Source: DAITMV01 sp046318595 (GTDB lineage Bacteria > Pseudomonadota > Gammaproteobacteria > Burkholderiales > Burkholderiaceae_B). From it: 21,721 nt of DNA. The stretch covers positions 1-21,721 of the forward strand of contig JBKCTV010000013.1 in the NCBI GenBank assembly GCA_046318595.1. Reading direction: 5' to 3'. A model generated the notes under the pieces. It was not told where the DNA came from, made no database searches, and saw nothing but the letters and a program-made list of their open reading frames with translations. Each line of letters starts with the position of its first letter. Within the stretch, counting starts at the first letter, position 1. Position numbers and translations under genes: made by a program. This document shows, piece by piece, positions 1 through 8,010 of this stretch.

Positions 1-140
1 CAGACATTCGAAGCGGGTTTTGATAAAACGCACGATCAATCGGTAGGAGTCTGCGCCCGTGCCATCGCCAAAATATCAATTGCAAGACCACAGGCAGCGA
101 ACTCAGCAAAAGTGCGCGAGGAGCGTGCTTACCCGGGATA
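1..140. other. unidentified flank left of the insertion sequence
   Basis: No gene is recognised here. On the plus strand one frame is open from base 1 and continues across the left end of the insertion sequence to a TAA at 277-279, so a chromosomal gene entering from the left could have been cut by the element. The translated part matches no family I know, and a minus-strand frame is open through the same bases, so coding status is undecided. Confidence 0.2.
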
Positions 141-153
141 CCCGAGTTCGACA
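141..153 (+). repeat. left terminal inverted repeat of IS1634-family element
   Basis: The 13 bases cccgagttcgaca are the inverted counterpart of 2037-2049 with one mismatch. The position about 146 bp before the transposase start is plausible for a left end with a promoter region inside the element. Confidence 0.6.
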
Positions 154-298
154 GTTGTGCCGTTAAAACACCGTTTTTTAGACCGCCGCCCCAATAGCCA
201 TGCGGGTTTGCGGAGCGCAATTCAAAAACTCTTGTGGTGGCACGCTTTTATAATTATTCTTATTTTAGATATCGAATAACTAGTGCTATAGTGGCGGC

Positions 299-1984
299 AT
301 GTTTGTCAAAGTCACCACCTCCGGCGGTCGTCGTTACGTCCAACTGGTCGAGTCTTATCGCGATGACCAGGGGCGCGTCAAGAAGCGCACGGTGGCAACC
401 CTTGGGCGCTACGAGCAGTGTGCCAGCGGGTTGAACGCCGTCATCGCCGGTTTGCGCAAAATAACCGGGCAGCCATTGCCAGCGCCGATACCCGATCTGT
501 CGTTTGAACCGGCCCGTGCCTTGGGCGACACGTGGGCCTTGACCGAGTTGTGGAACGAACTCGGCTTTGACGACTTGCGTCGCGTATTCAGACGGACACG
601 GCATCGTATCGATGTCGAAGCACTGGTGCGTATCATGGTGCTCAATCGCCTGTGCGATCCGGAGTCCAAGCTGGGTATGCTGCGCTGGCTGAAAACGGTC
701 AGCCTGCCTGGTATCGTGCCCCAGCGAATAGAGCACCAGCAGTTGTTGCGCGCCATGGATGCGCTGGTCGATCAACGGGACGCAGTCGATGAGGTTTTAT
801 CTGCGCTGCTGCGCCCGTTGCTGGACCGAGACTTAGCTGTCGTGTTCTACGACCTGACGACCATTCGCGCTGAAGGTCTGTCGATCCAGACAAACGATGT
901 ACGGCAGTTCGGCATGTCCAAGGAGGGCTCGATCGCTCGTCAGTTCATGCTGGGCGTGGTGCAGACCGCAGAGGGCATACCGCTGTATCACGAAGTGTTC
1001 GACGGCAATACGGCCGAGGTCAGTTCGCTCAAGCCCACGATAAAAAAAGTGTTGCAGCGCTTCCCCGTCAAGCGCGTCATTGCCGTGGCCGACCGTGGAT
1101 TGCTGTCGACCGACAATCTGGCTGAGTTGCAGGCCATCACGCTGCCCCAAGGCGGCACGTTTGAATTCATCCTGGCCGTGCCAGGGCGCCGTTACGCCGA
1201 CTTTATCGAATTGCTGCAGCCTCTACAGCCCTCGTTGAATCAAAGCACTCATGAAACCCTGAGCGAAACGAAATGGCATGGTTTACGCCTGATCGTTGCG
1301 CACAACCCATCCACCGCCGCGGCGCAATCCGCCGAGCGGGATCGGCAGATTGCCGAGTTGGAACAACAAGCTGAACAATGGGCAGGCAAACTGGACGCCC
1401 AAGAGGGCGGGCGGCGTGCCCGGGGGCGAAAACTCTCGGACGGCGGGGCGCGGGCGCGCTTTTACCATGCCGTCTGTGAAGCACACCTGGCACGCATCGT
1501 CCGTGTCGATCTCAAGAGTGAACGATTCACCTACAGCATCGATGAAAACGCGTTGACCCATGCGCGCCTGATGGACGGCAAGCTGCTCTTGGTCACCAAT
1601 ACTAAAGACCTGACGCCAGGAGAAATCCTTGCTCGGTACAAGTCTTTGGCGGACATCGAGCGAGGATTCCGTGTACTCAAAAGTGAAATCGAGATTGGAC
1701 CGGTTTACCACCGTTTACCGGAGCGCATTCGGGCGCACGCCGCCATTTGCTTCATGGCTTTGATCCTGCATCGGGTCATCCGCAATCGGCTGCGCGTCAA
1801 CCACAGCAAACTCTCGCCTGAGCGAGCATTGGCGAGCCTGCAGCGTATTCAACACCATCGGGTCACACCGGCCGGTGGCAAGCTTATCGAAGGCATTACT
1901 TCCATCAGCGCGGATGATGCCGCATTGTTTACTGCGATTGGAGTCAAAAAACCGGCAAAAAACGAACAGTTGACCTTATTGTAG
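299..1984 (+). CDS. IS1634-family DDE transposase
   Basis: This 561-residue protein catalyses cut-and-paste movement of its own element. Its start (MFVKVTTSGGRRYVQLVESY) is the typical N-terminus of IS1634-family transposases. The RNase H-like catalytic core is split by a long insertion, as in the IS4 superfamily. The first Asp is D185 in VVFYDLTT and the second is D265 in VIAVADRG. The Glu is E454 in ADIERGFRVLK, which keeps the Y-x6-E-x6-K signature (Y447, E454, K461). A charged, Gln-rich segment at about 345-390 lies between the second Asp and the Glu. The length is that of an intact family member and no frameshift is seen, so the enzyme is probably functional. A TATAAT-like hexamer at 249-254 could belong to its promoter, but no good -35 box accompanies it. 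Confidence 0.93.
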   Translation: MFVKVTTSGGRRYVQLVESYRDDQGRVKKRTVATLGRYEQCASGLNAVIAGLRKITGQPLPAPIPDLSFEPARALGDTWALTELWNELGFDDLRRVFRRTRHRIDVEALVRIMVLNRLCDPESKLGMLRWLKTVSLPGIVPQRIEHQQLLRAMDALVDQRDAVDEVLSALLRPLLDRDLAVVFYDLTTIRAEGLSIQTNDVRQFGMSKEGSIARQFMLGVVQTAEGIPLYHEVFDGNTAEVSSLKPTIKKVLQRFPVKRVIAVADRGLLSTDNLAELQAITLPQGGTFEFILAVPGRRYADFIELLQPLQPSLNQSTHETLSETKWHGLRLIVAHNPSTAAAQSAERDRQIAELEQQAEQWAGKLDAQEGGRRARGRKLSDGGARARFYHAVCEAHLARIVRVDLKSERFTYSIDENALTHARLMDGKLLLVTNTKDLTPGEILARYKSLADIERGFRVLKSEIEIGPVYHRLPERIRAHAAICFMALILHRVIRNRLRVNHSKLSPERALASLQRIQHHRVTPAGGKLIEGITSISADDAALFTAIGVKKPAKNEQLTLL

Positions 1985-2036
1985 GGGCACGTTTGAGTTT
2001 CCTGCCTAGGAAAATCAAACACTTGCAACCTCGCTA

Positions 2037-2049
2037 TGTCGAACTTGGG
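2037..2049 (-). repeat. right terminal inverted repeat of IS1634-family element
   Basis: The bases tgtcgaacttggg read on the minus strand as cccaagttcgaca, which differs from the left terminus at 141-153 by a single base. The repeat lies 53 bp after the transposase stop codon. Confidence 0.6.
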
Positions 2050-2389
2050 CGGACCGCCTTCACCATCCCTTTTTGCTCAAATCCAGACTCACCTATTGTG
2101 TGCCCCTCCTCGTTTGCCTGAAAACCCCGTCAACGCTCAGTTTGCCGTAATTTCAGACCCGCCAAATGGGGAAAATAGGTTGAAAGATGTGCTGGATCGC
2201 CTGCCTACGCAGCCCTACAGCAAAATCGATGAGCTGCTGCCGCATTGCTGGAAACCAGCGAAAGTTTGATGCCTTTGTAAAGAGGGATTTGCTGGGGGTT
2301 TACTGTGTAAGTGCCAGCCCCACCTCAAACGCACTGAACACTAACCCGGTCATCAGGCGGCGAACAAGGTCTCCTGGCGGAAGGCAGTA
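2050..2389. other. gene-free scar between the insertion sequence and gspF
   Basis: Apart from the IS66 remnant at 2180-2269, this 340-bp interval holds no supportable gene. Small open frames exist but lack family resemblance and ribosome binding sites. The stretch 2320-2389 leads into the stop codon of gspF on the opposite strand. No clear terminator hairpin followed by a T-run was found for the secretion operon, which may mean its native downstream sequence was lost when mobile DNA arrived. Confidence 0.5.
2180..2269 (+). pseudogene. C-terminal remnant of an IS66-family transposase
   Basis: The last 29 codons of this frame read LKDVLDRLPTQPYSKIDELL followed by PHCWKPAKV and a TGA. This resembles the C-terminal tail domain of IS66-family TnpC transposases, where a YLKDVL-x-RLPT stretch precedes a D/E-LLPH-x-W-x-P ending. 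Nothing before codon 2180 in this frame resembles the rest of TnpC, and tnpA, tnpB and the tnpC body are absent, so this is a scrap left after deletion or rearrangement. The following bases to about 2309 look like the non-coding right margin of such an element, but I could not fix the terminus. The remnant lies between the IS1634 element and the end of gspF. Confidence 0.6.
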
Positions 2390-3607
2390 CTACCGAACCA
2401 ATTGATTCACTTCGATGATCGGCATCATCACCGCCAGCACGATCAGCAGCACGATCAAGCCCATCACCAGAATCAGCACGGGTTCGAGCAAACTCGTCAG
2501 CCACAGCGCGCGGCGTTCGACTTCGTTCGACTGCGTCGCTGCAGCGCGTTCCAGCATGTCGGCCAGCTCGCCGGTGGCTTCGCCGCCGGCCACCAGGTGC
2601 ACAAGTACCGGTGGAAACAGGCCGCTGCTGCCGAGCGCGCGCGACAGCGACACGCCTTCGCGCACGCGTGCCTGCACGTCATCGAGCGCCCGCCGTAAGG
2701 TCGTGTTGCCGACGGTGCGGCTGGCGGCCTGCAGCGACTTCAAAATCGGCACGCCGCTGCCGACCAGGATTGCCAGCGTGGAGGCCAGCCGGGCAGTGTT
2801 GACCGAACGCAGGAAGCGGCCGACGAGCGGCAGGCCGAGCAGCCAGCGGTCGACGCTCAGCCGAAAAGCCGCGCCCTGCAGGGCAATCGCAAATAGCCAA
2901 CTACCGCCACCGAGTATCAGCAGCATCAGCCAACCCCACTGCCGCAGACCGTCCGATAGAGCAATCATGACGACCGTGATCAGCGGCAGGGTTTGTTTGG
3001 TGGACTGGAAAACGGCGACGACCTGTGGCACGACATAGGTCAGCAGGCCCGTGACGACCAGCAAGGCGACCACTGTCACGACCGCCGGGTAGATGAAAGC
3101 GGCGGTGACTTTTTGGGTGAGCGCTTGGCGCGTTTCGAGCGCGTTCGCGAGCTTGGTCAGGACCTGATCGAGGTGGCCGGTCGATTCGCCCGCAGCGACG
3201 GTTGCGACATACATTTCCGGAAACGCTTTCGGAAAACGCCCGAGCGCGTTTGACAAGGGGCTGCCGCCGACGACATCAGCGCGGATCGAGGCGAGCCGGT
3301 CGTGAACGATGGGCTTTTCTGCCTGATCGGCCAGGGCGCCGAGGGCGCGCGCCAGGGGCAGGCGCGCCTGCAAGAGGCTGGCGAGCTGCCGGGTCAGCAG
3401 AACCACGTCGGCGCCGGACATTTCGCGGCCGAGGCCGAGGCGGCCCGGGCTGCCCGTCGTGGCGTCGTTGCGCACCTCGGTGACGCTTAACGGCGTCAGG
3501 CCTTGCAGCCTTAGCTGATTGCGCACCTGGCGCGGCGAGTCGCCTTCGAGTACGCCCTTGCGGGTTTTGCCGTCGGTTTCGACCGCTTCATAGCGAAAGG
3601 CGGGCAT
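2390..3607 (-). CDS. gspF: type II secretion inner-membrane platform protein GspF
   Basis: GspF is the polytopic inner-membrane protein at the centre of the type II secretion platform. It couples the GspE motor to pseudopilus assembly. The 405-residue product has the usual duplicated GspF/PilC cytoplasmic domain: a first copy at about 65-190 and a second at about 270-400. Each copy carries a GE-(S/A)-TG motif (GESTGHLDQVL near 140-150, GEATGELADML near 342-352). Predicted membrane spans are at about 171-193, 225-245 and 373-396. The N-terminus (MPAFRYEAV) and the C-terminus (MMPIIEVNQLVR) are both typical, so the gene is complete despite the mobile-element scar behind it. It starts 3 bp after the gspE stop and is the last gene of the operon. 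Confidence 0.97.
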   Translation of the reverse strand: MPAFRYEAVETDGKTRKGVLEGDSPRQVRNQLRLQGLTPLSVTEVRNDATTGSPGRLGLGREMSGADVVLLTRQLASLLQARLPLARALGALADQAEKPIVHDRLASIRADVVGGSPLSNALGRFPKAFPEMYVATVAAGESTGHLDQVLTKLANALETRQALTQKVTAAFIYPAVVTVVALLVVTGLLTYVVPQVVAVFQSTKQTLPLITVVMIALSDGLRQWGWLMLLILGGGSWLFAIALQGAAFRLSVDRWLLGLPLVGRFLRSVNTARLASTLAILVGSGVPILKSLQAASRTVGNTTLRRALDDVQARVREGVSLSRALGSSGLFPPVLVHLVAGGEATGELADMLERAAATQSNEVERRALWLTSLLEPVLILVMGLIVLLIVLAVMMPIIEVNQLVR

Positions 3608-3610
3608 GAT

Positions 3611-5083
3611 TTAATCGCGCGTCGCGCGCAGCACTTCTTCGAGCGAAGAAGTGCCGGCGTCGACCCAGCGCTGGCCGTCCTGGCGCATCTGGCGCATGCC
3701 GTGGGCAATCGCGTATTTGCGCAGGTCGGACTCGGGCGCGTTGCCGTGAATCAACTCGCGCAGCGGCTCGTCGATGGTCAGCAGTTCGTAAATGCCGGAG
3801 CGGCCGCTGTAGCCGGTCTGGTTGCACCGCTCGCAGCCCTGCGGATGCCACAGGCCCTGCGCGTCCTGTTTGCGGCAGTGTACACAGAGGCGGCGAATGA
3901 GCCGCTGCGCGAGCACCCCGAGCAGGCTCGACGACAGCAAAAACGGCTCGACGCCGAGGTCGATCAGCCGCGTGACGGCGCTGACCGCGTCGTTGGTGTG
4001 CAGCGTGGCGAGCACGAGGTGGCCGGTCAATGATGCCTGCACGGCGATCTGCGCGGTTTCCAGATCGCGGATTTCGCCGATCATGACGACGTCGGGGTCC
4101 TGGCGCAGAATGGCGCGCAGCGCGGCGGCGAAGGTCATGTCGATTTTGACGTTGACCGGGGTCTGGCTGACGCCCGGCAGGTCGTATTCGATCGGATCCT
4201 CGACGGTCATGATGTTGGTGGCGGCGGCGTCCAGGCGCGACATTGCGGCGTACAGTGTCGTGGTTTTGCCCGAGCCCGTCGGGCCGGTGACGAGCAGTAT
4301 GCCATGCGGTTGGCGCGTCATCCGGTCCATCTCGGCCAGGGTATCGGTCGCCATGCCGAGCCGCGTCAGTTCGAGTTTGCCGGCGTCCTTGTCGAGCAGC
4401 CGCAGCACTGCGCGTTCGCCGTGACCGGTGGGCAGGGTCGAGACGCGCACGTCAATCGGCCGGCCGCCGATCCGTAAGGTGATTCGGCCATCCTGTGGCA
4501 GGCGTTTTTCGGCGATGTCGAGGCTGGCCATGATCTTGATCCGGGCGATCAGGGCGGCGTGCAGTTCGCGACGCGGCTGCAGCACGTCGCGCAGCGTCCC
4601 GTCGATGCGGAAGCGCACCGCAGAATGCGTCTCGAACGGCTCGATGTGGATGTCGGAGGCGCCATCGCGGCTCGACTGGGTCAGGAGCGCGTTGATCATG
4701 CGGATGATGGGCGCGTCGTCTTCGGTTTCGAGCAAATCTTCGATCGCCGGCAGGTCTTGCATGAGCTGCGCCAGGTCCAGGTCGCCCGAGACTTCGTCGG
4801 CGACTTGCGCGGCCGAGCTTTCCTGCTGCGAGTAAGCCTGCTGGATGGTTTTTTCGAGTAAAGCGGCGTCCTCGCAAATCATCCACTGCACGCGGCCGGC
4901 GCAGGCACGCTGCACCTCGGTCAGCGCGCCCGGTGGGGTCGTGGCCGTGATCCAGACCTGCCAGTCAGCGCCATCGACCTGGGTGCACAGCAGGCGGTTT
5001 TGCCGGGCGAACAGGAAGGGGATGTGGTTGACCGCTCCGGGGTGGATGTGAATGTCGCTGACGTCGAACGGAACGGCTGCCAT
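3611..5083 (-). CDS. gspE: type II secretion motor ATPase GspE
   Basis: GspE is the cytoplasmic hexameric ATPase that drives pseudopilus growth. It docks on GspL through its N-terminal region. All catalytic elements are visible in the 490-residue protein: Walker A GPTGSGKTT (267-275), Asp box TVEDPIE (293-299), Walker B with PDVVMIGEIRD (330-340) and His box LATLHTNDA (358-366). The C-terminal zinc-binding tetracysteine motif typical of GspE is present as C400-x2-C403 and C417-x2-C420, which separates it from many PilB/PilT relatives. Residues 135-230 form the N2 domain (ASDIHIEPFE, RIDGTL). The start ATG lies 3 bp after the gspD stop and gspF follows after 3 bp, so translation is probably coupled. 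Confidence 0.97.
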   Translation of the reverse strand: MAAVPFDVSDIHIHPGAVNHIPFLFARQNRLLCTQVDGADWQVWITATTPPGALTEVQRACAGRVQWMICEDAALLEKTIQQAYSQQESSAAQVADEVSGDLDLAQLMQDLPAIEDLLETEDDAPIIRMINALLTQSSRDGASDIHIEPFETHSAVRFRIDGTLRDVLQPRRELHAALIARIKIMASLDIAEKRLPQDGRITLRIGGRPIDVRVSTLPTGHGERAVLRLLDKDAGKLELTRLGMATDTLAEMDRMTRQPHGILLVTGPTGSGKTTTLYAAMSRLDAAATNIMTVEDPIEYDLPGVSQTPVNVKIDMTFAAALRAILRQDPDVVMIGEIRDLETAQIAVQASLTGHLVLATLHTNDAVSAVTRLIDLGVEPFLLSSSLLGVLAQRLIRRLCVHCRKQDAQGLWHPQGCERCNQTGYSGRSGIYELLTIDEPLRELIHGNAPESDLRKYAIAHGMRQMRQDGQRWVDAGTSSLEEVLRATRD

Positions 5084-5086
5084 GGC

Positions 5087-7264
5087 TCAGGGGTTCGGGC
5101 TGACGGGAGCAAGCGGCGACGGCAGGGGCAGCGGCGGCAGCACCGGCGCCGCCTCGTTGGGCAGGCCAAAGCGGTTTTGCGGCTGCACCTGCTGCTCGAC
5201 GCTGCGCATGTAATCGTAGCGATCGGTCACTATCAGGTTCGACTGCTCGGTGTTGCGAATGACGATGGGCCGCAAAAACACCATGAGGTTGGTCTTTTGC
5301 CGGCGGCGCGTGTCGTAGCGGAACAGCGGACCGATGACGGGGAGGTCGCCGATGCCCGGCACCTTGTCCTGGGTGTCGTTGTAACGGTCTTCCACCAAGC
5401 CGCCGAGCACGATGATCTGGCCATCGTCGACCAGGACGTTCGATTCGATGGCGCGTCGGTTGGTAATGATGCCGGCGGCCTGGGTGCGGTCTTGAACGGA
5501 TGACGATTCCTGAAAAATCGCCAGCCGGACCGTACCGCCTTCGGATACTTGGGGCCGCACGCGCAGCGTCAAACCGACGTCGCGGCGCTCGATGGTCTGG
5601 AACGGGTTGACGCTGGCACCGGCGGTGCCGGTCGAGGTGTACTGGCCAGTGATGAACGGCACGTTCTGGCCGATGACGATTTTGGCTTCCTCGTTGTCCA
5701 GCGTAATGAGGTTGGGCGTGGACAGAATGTTGGCGTTGGCTTGGGTTTCGAGCGCCCGGGCCAACAGACCGAGGTTGGTGATCGCCCCGACGCCCGGAAT
5801 CGTGATCTGTCCCTTGATGACGCCGATGTTCAGGCCGTTGCCGACGCTGGTGATGTTGCTCGCCGCGTCGATTATGTTCACCCCGGTGCCGCGTCCGCCG
5901 AAATTGGTGCCACCGATGACCGACGTATTGCTCGAGTTGAAACCTGACAGCCCCTGCCATTGCAGGCCGAGCTCGGCGGCCTTGTCGGCGGTCAGCTCGA
6001 CGATCAGCGATTCGACGTATACCTGCGCGCGTCGCACGTCGAGCTTTTCGATGATGGTGCGCAGGTTTCGGTAAATCGGCTCGGGCGCGGTGATGATGAG
6101 GGAATTGGTCGTTGGGTCGGCTTGTACTATACCGCCACCAGTATTGCTGCCGTAGTCGGCATTCGAGCCCGTGCCGGCTTGGCCGGAGCTGCTGCCGCCC
6201 AGGCCGGATCCCGACATGGTATTGCCACCGGCGGCAGCGCCGCCGGTGGTCGAGCCGGCACCGCCGAAGCCGCCAACGCTGCCGAGGTTGCTACCGGTGC
6301 CGGGGGTGGACGACGTGCCGCCGCCGGTATTGTTGCCTGACAGGCCGGTGCTGCCGATACGGCTGGTGTCCCCACCGCTCATCACGGCGCGCAGAGTTTG
6401 CGCCAGACGTGTGGCCTCCGCGTTTTTCAGATAGACGACCCAGACGTTGCCGGGCTGGGTGGACGGTTGGTCAAGTCGCGCGACCAGGGTCTTGGCGAGG
6501 TCGATGCGGGCGCGGCTCGAGGCCCGGACCAGTAGCGAGTTGGTGCGCGGGTCGGCCATCACGGTCATGCGCTGGCCTGGGTCGACGGCGGCTCCGTTGC
6601 CGCGGCTGCCCTCGTCGAGCATCCGATAAAGCACGGCGGCGATGTCGACCGCCAGGGCGTTTTTAACCGGGATCAGCTCGATTTCGTTGGAAGCCGGGCC
6701 GTCGATGCTGGTGATGATGCGGGCCAGCCGCTTCAGGTTGTCGGCGTAGTCGGTGATGATCAGGGTGTTGTTGTTCGGGTAGGCGGTGATGGTGTTGTTC
6801 GGCGCGATCAGCGGCCGCAGCACGGGCACGAGGTTGGTCGCGGACTCGTAATTCAGTTTGAACACCTGCGTCAGGATCTGCCCGCCCTGGGCGTCGGAGG
6901 CTGCACGGCGCGGGTCGGTGGCGGCGGCCTGCGTCTTGGCGTCGTTTTCCGGGACCACGCGGGCCACCCCGCCTGCTTCGACGATCGTGAAGCCCTGCAA
7001 GCGCAGCGCTGCGAGCAGGGTGTTATAAGCTTCCTGCTTGCTGACCGGGTTTTGCGATACGAGATTGAGGGTGCCCTTGATGCGCGGATCGACGACGAAG
7101 GTTTTGTTCGTGAACGAGCCGATGGCGCGCACGACCGCGTCGATTTCGGCATTGACGAAGTTTAAGGCCACTTTTTCCTGGGCCTGTGCGGCATGGCCGG
7201 CCAAGGCCAGCGCGACGCTCAGGACGGCGTGGCGAACGAACAGTTGCAAACGTGATGTACTCAT
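5087..7264 (-). CDS. gspD: type II secretion outer-membrane secretin GspD
   Basis: GspD forms the outer-membrane channel through which folded proteins leave the periplasm. The 725-residue precursor begins with a Sec signal peptide (hydrophobic VLSVALALAGHAAQA, likely cut near residue 28). An N0 domain (VALNFVNAEIDAVVRAIG) and N1-N3 repeats follow, then the secretin domain from about 410 to 670 with the conserved VPGIGDLPVIGPLFR motif at 635-649. A Gly/Ser/Thr-rich low-complexity stretch of about 80 residues (297-378) interrupts N3. The C-terminus is a Pro-rich tail (700-725), and no clear pilotin-binding S domain is recognised. The ATG overlaps the gspN stop as ATGA, placing gspD in mid-operon after gspN rather than first. 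Confidence 0.97.
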   Translation of the reverse strand: MSTSRLQLFVRHAVLSVALALAGHAAQAQEKVALNFVNAEIDAVVRAIGSFTNKTFVVDPRIKGTLNLVSQNPVSKQEAYNTLLAALRLQGFTIVEAGGVARVVPENDAKTQAAATDPRRAASDAQGGQILTQVFKLNYESATNLVPVLRPLIAPNNTITAYPNNNTLIITDYADNLKRLARIITSIDGPASNEIELIPVKNALAVDIAAVLYRMLDEGSRGNGAAVDPGQRMTVMADPRTNSLLVRASSRARIDLAKTLVARLDQPSTQPGNVWVVYLKNAEATRLAQTLRAVMSGGDTSRIGSTGLSGNNTGGGTSSTPGTGSNLGSVGGFGGAGSTTGGAAAGGNTMSGSGLGGSSSGQAGTGSNADYGSNTGGGIVQADPTTNSLIITAPEPIYRNLRTIIEKLDVRRAQVYVESLIVELTADKAAELGLQWQGLSGFNSSNTSVIGGTNFGGRGTGVNIIDAASNITSVGNGLNIGVIKGQITIPGVGAITNLGLLARALETQANANILSTPNLITLDNEEAKIVIGQNVPFITGQYTSTGTAGASVNPFQTIERRDVGLTLRVRPQVSEGGTVRLAIFQESSSVQDRTQAAGIITNRRAIESNVLVDDGQIIVLGGLVEDRYNDTQDKVPGIGDLPVIGPLFRYDTRRRQKTNLMVFLRPIVIRNTEQSNLIVTDRYDYMRSVEQQVQPQNRFGLPNEAAPVLPPLPLPSPLAPVSPNP

Positions 7265-8010
7265 ATCTCCAGCCGGTAACGGCGTCCTTCCCTTCGACCC
7301 ATTTGACTGAGCAAGCCCGTCAGCGCTGCCTGCTCGGCCGGCTGCGCCTCGGCATAACCTTTAAATTGCCAACCATCGCGTGCCGACCACTGCCCGGTGC
7401 CCGTCATGCGCAACGGCCCTTGCAATGTTTGCAGGGTCAAGCGCAAGATGGGCGGCACGGTCTGCTCCAGCGTGAAGCGGTATTGCCCGAGCGGCCGGAC
7501 CACGCTCAGGGCGGACTGCGCATCCTGCCAATCAACATCGATCCGAAACGCCCCGTCCGACTGACCGACCTGCCAGCGTGCCGCAATTCTACCTTCGGGA
7601 CGGATGGTGTTCCACGGTGCACCGAGGTTCGATAGCCATTGTGCCGGAAAAGTCAGGCTACCGTCATTCCAGACGAGCGAGTCGCCTTGTTTGCTGAGCT
7701 GCAACGGCACCGGCAGGTTCTCGTGGCGCAGGCTGATCGATGGCCAGCGGCCCCGCAGTATTTGGCTCGCGACCGCGACGTCCCACTGCAGGGCGCCAGG
7801 CAATGCGCTGAACGTGGGCTGGGCGCGACCGTCGGCCACCGCTAGCTGCGCCTGACCCCGCCACAACGAGCCTTCGACCTGAACGGCGGTGAGTCGATTG
7901 TGCGTGAGCGCTGCCAGGCGGTTGGTTAGCCAATGCGCCGGCGGGTGCATGAGCAGCACAGCCGATGTGCCCAGCAGGACCAGCGCACCGTTTTTTAACC
8001 AGTCTTTCAT
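7261..8010 (-). CDS. gspN: type II secretion protein GspN
   Basis: GspN is an accessory inner-membrane protein found in a subset of type II systems; its exact role is unsettled. The 249-residue product has one N-terminal transmembrane anchor (about 8-28, GALVLLGTSAVLLMHPPAHW). A mostly beta-type periplasmic part follows, with recurrent W and LQ/LTLQTLQGPLRMTG-like strands usual for the family. Identification rests on this pattern and on position: it starts in a 4-nt ATGA overlap with gspM and ends in a 4-nt overlap with gspD. GspN is poorly conserved, so the name leans partly on gene order. Confidence 0.87.
   Translation of the reverse strand: MKDWLKNGALVLLGTSAVLLMHPPAHWLTNRLAALTHNRLTAVQVEGSLWRGQAQLAVADGRAQPTFSALPGALQWDVAVASQILRGRWPSISLRHENLPVPLQLSKQGDSLVWNDGSLTFPAQWLSNLGAPWNTIRPEGRIAARWQVGQSDGAFRIDVDWQDAQSALSVVRPLGQYRFTLEQTVPPILRLTLQTLQGPLRMTGTGQWSARDGWQFKGYAEAQPAEQAALTGLLSQMGRREGRRYRLEI

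Larger units (their letters stand above)
141..2049 (+). mobile_element. IS1634-family insertion sequence, about 1.9 kb
   Basis: The element carries one transposase gene and is bounded by imperfect inverted repeats. The left repeat at 141-153 (cccgagttcgaca) matches the reverse complement of 2037-2049 (tgtcgaacttggg) at 12 of 13 positions. The resulting length fits the IS1634 group of the IS4 superfamily. No direct target duplication is visible: the bases just outside (ending ggata on the left, starting cggac on the right) differ. The insertion may therefore be old, one flank may have been rearranged, or the true tips may lie a few bases away. Confidence 0.72.

Noticed and set aside
2036..2179. 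Gene starting at 2036 upstream of the IS66 remnant
   Set aside because: The ATG lies at the edge of the right inverted repeat, has no ribosome binding site, and the first 48 residues match nothing; only the last 29 codons resemble a transposase tail.
2270..2330. Exact right end of the IS66 remnant near a gtaag motif at about 2309
   Set aside because: The motif orientation is ambiguous for an IS66 right terminus and no matching left end exists in the window, so no inverted repeat is claimed.
2402..3038. Plus-strand frames rich in His or Ser/Arg opposite gspF
   Set aside because: They are antisense to a full-length conserved gene and show no family resemblance or ribosome binding site.
4965..5960. 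A 331-codon minus-strand frame across gspD
   Set aside because: Its composition (runs of R, H, Q and G) is that of a shadow frame in GC-rich DNA, and it overlaps the clearly genuine gspD and gspE.
6130..6376. Possible DNA repeat array in gspD
   Set aside because: The GC-rich pseudo-repeats encode Gly/Ser codons of the secretin insert and have no regular unit or spacer, so this is not a CRISPR or tandem array.
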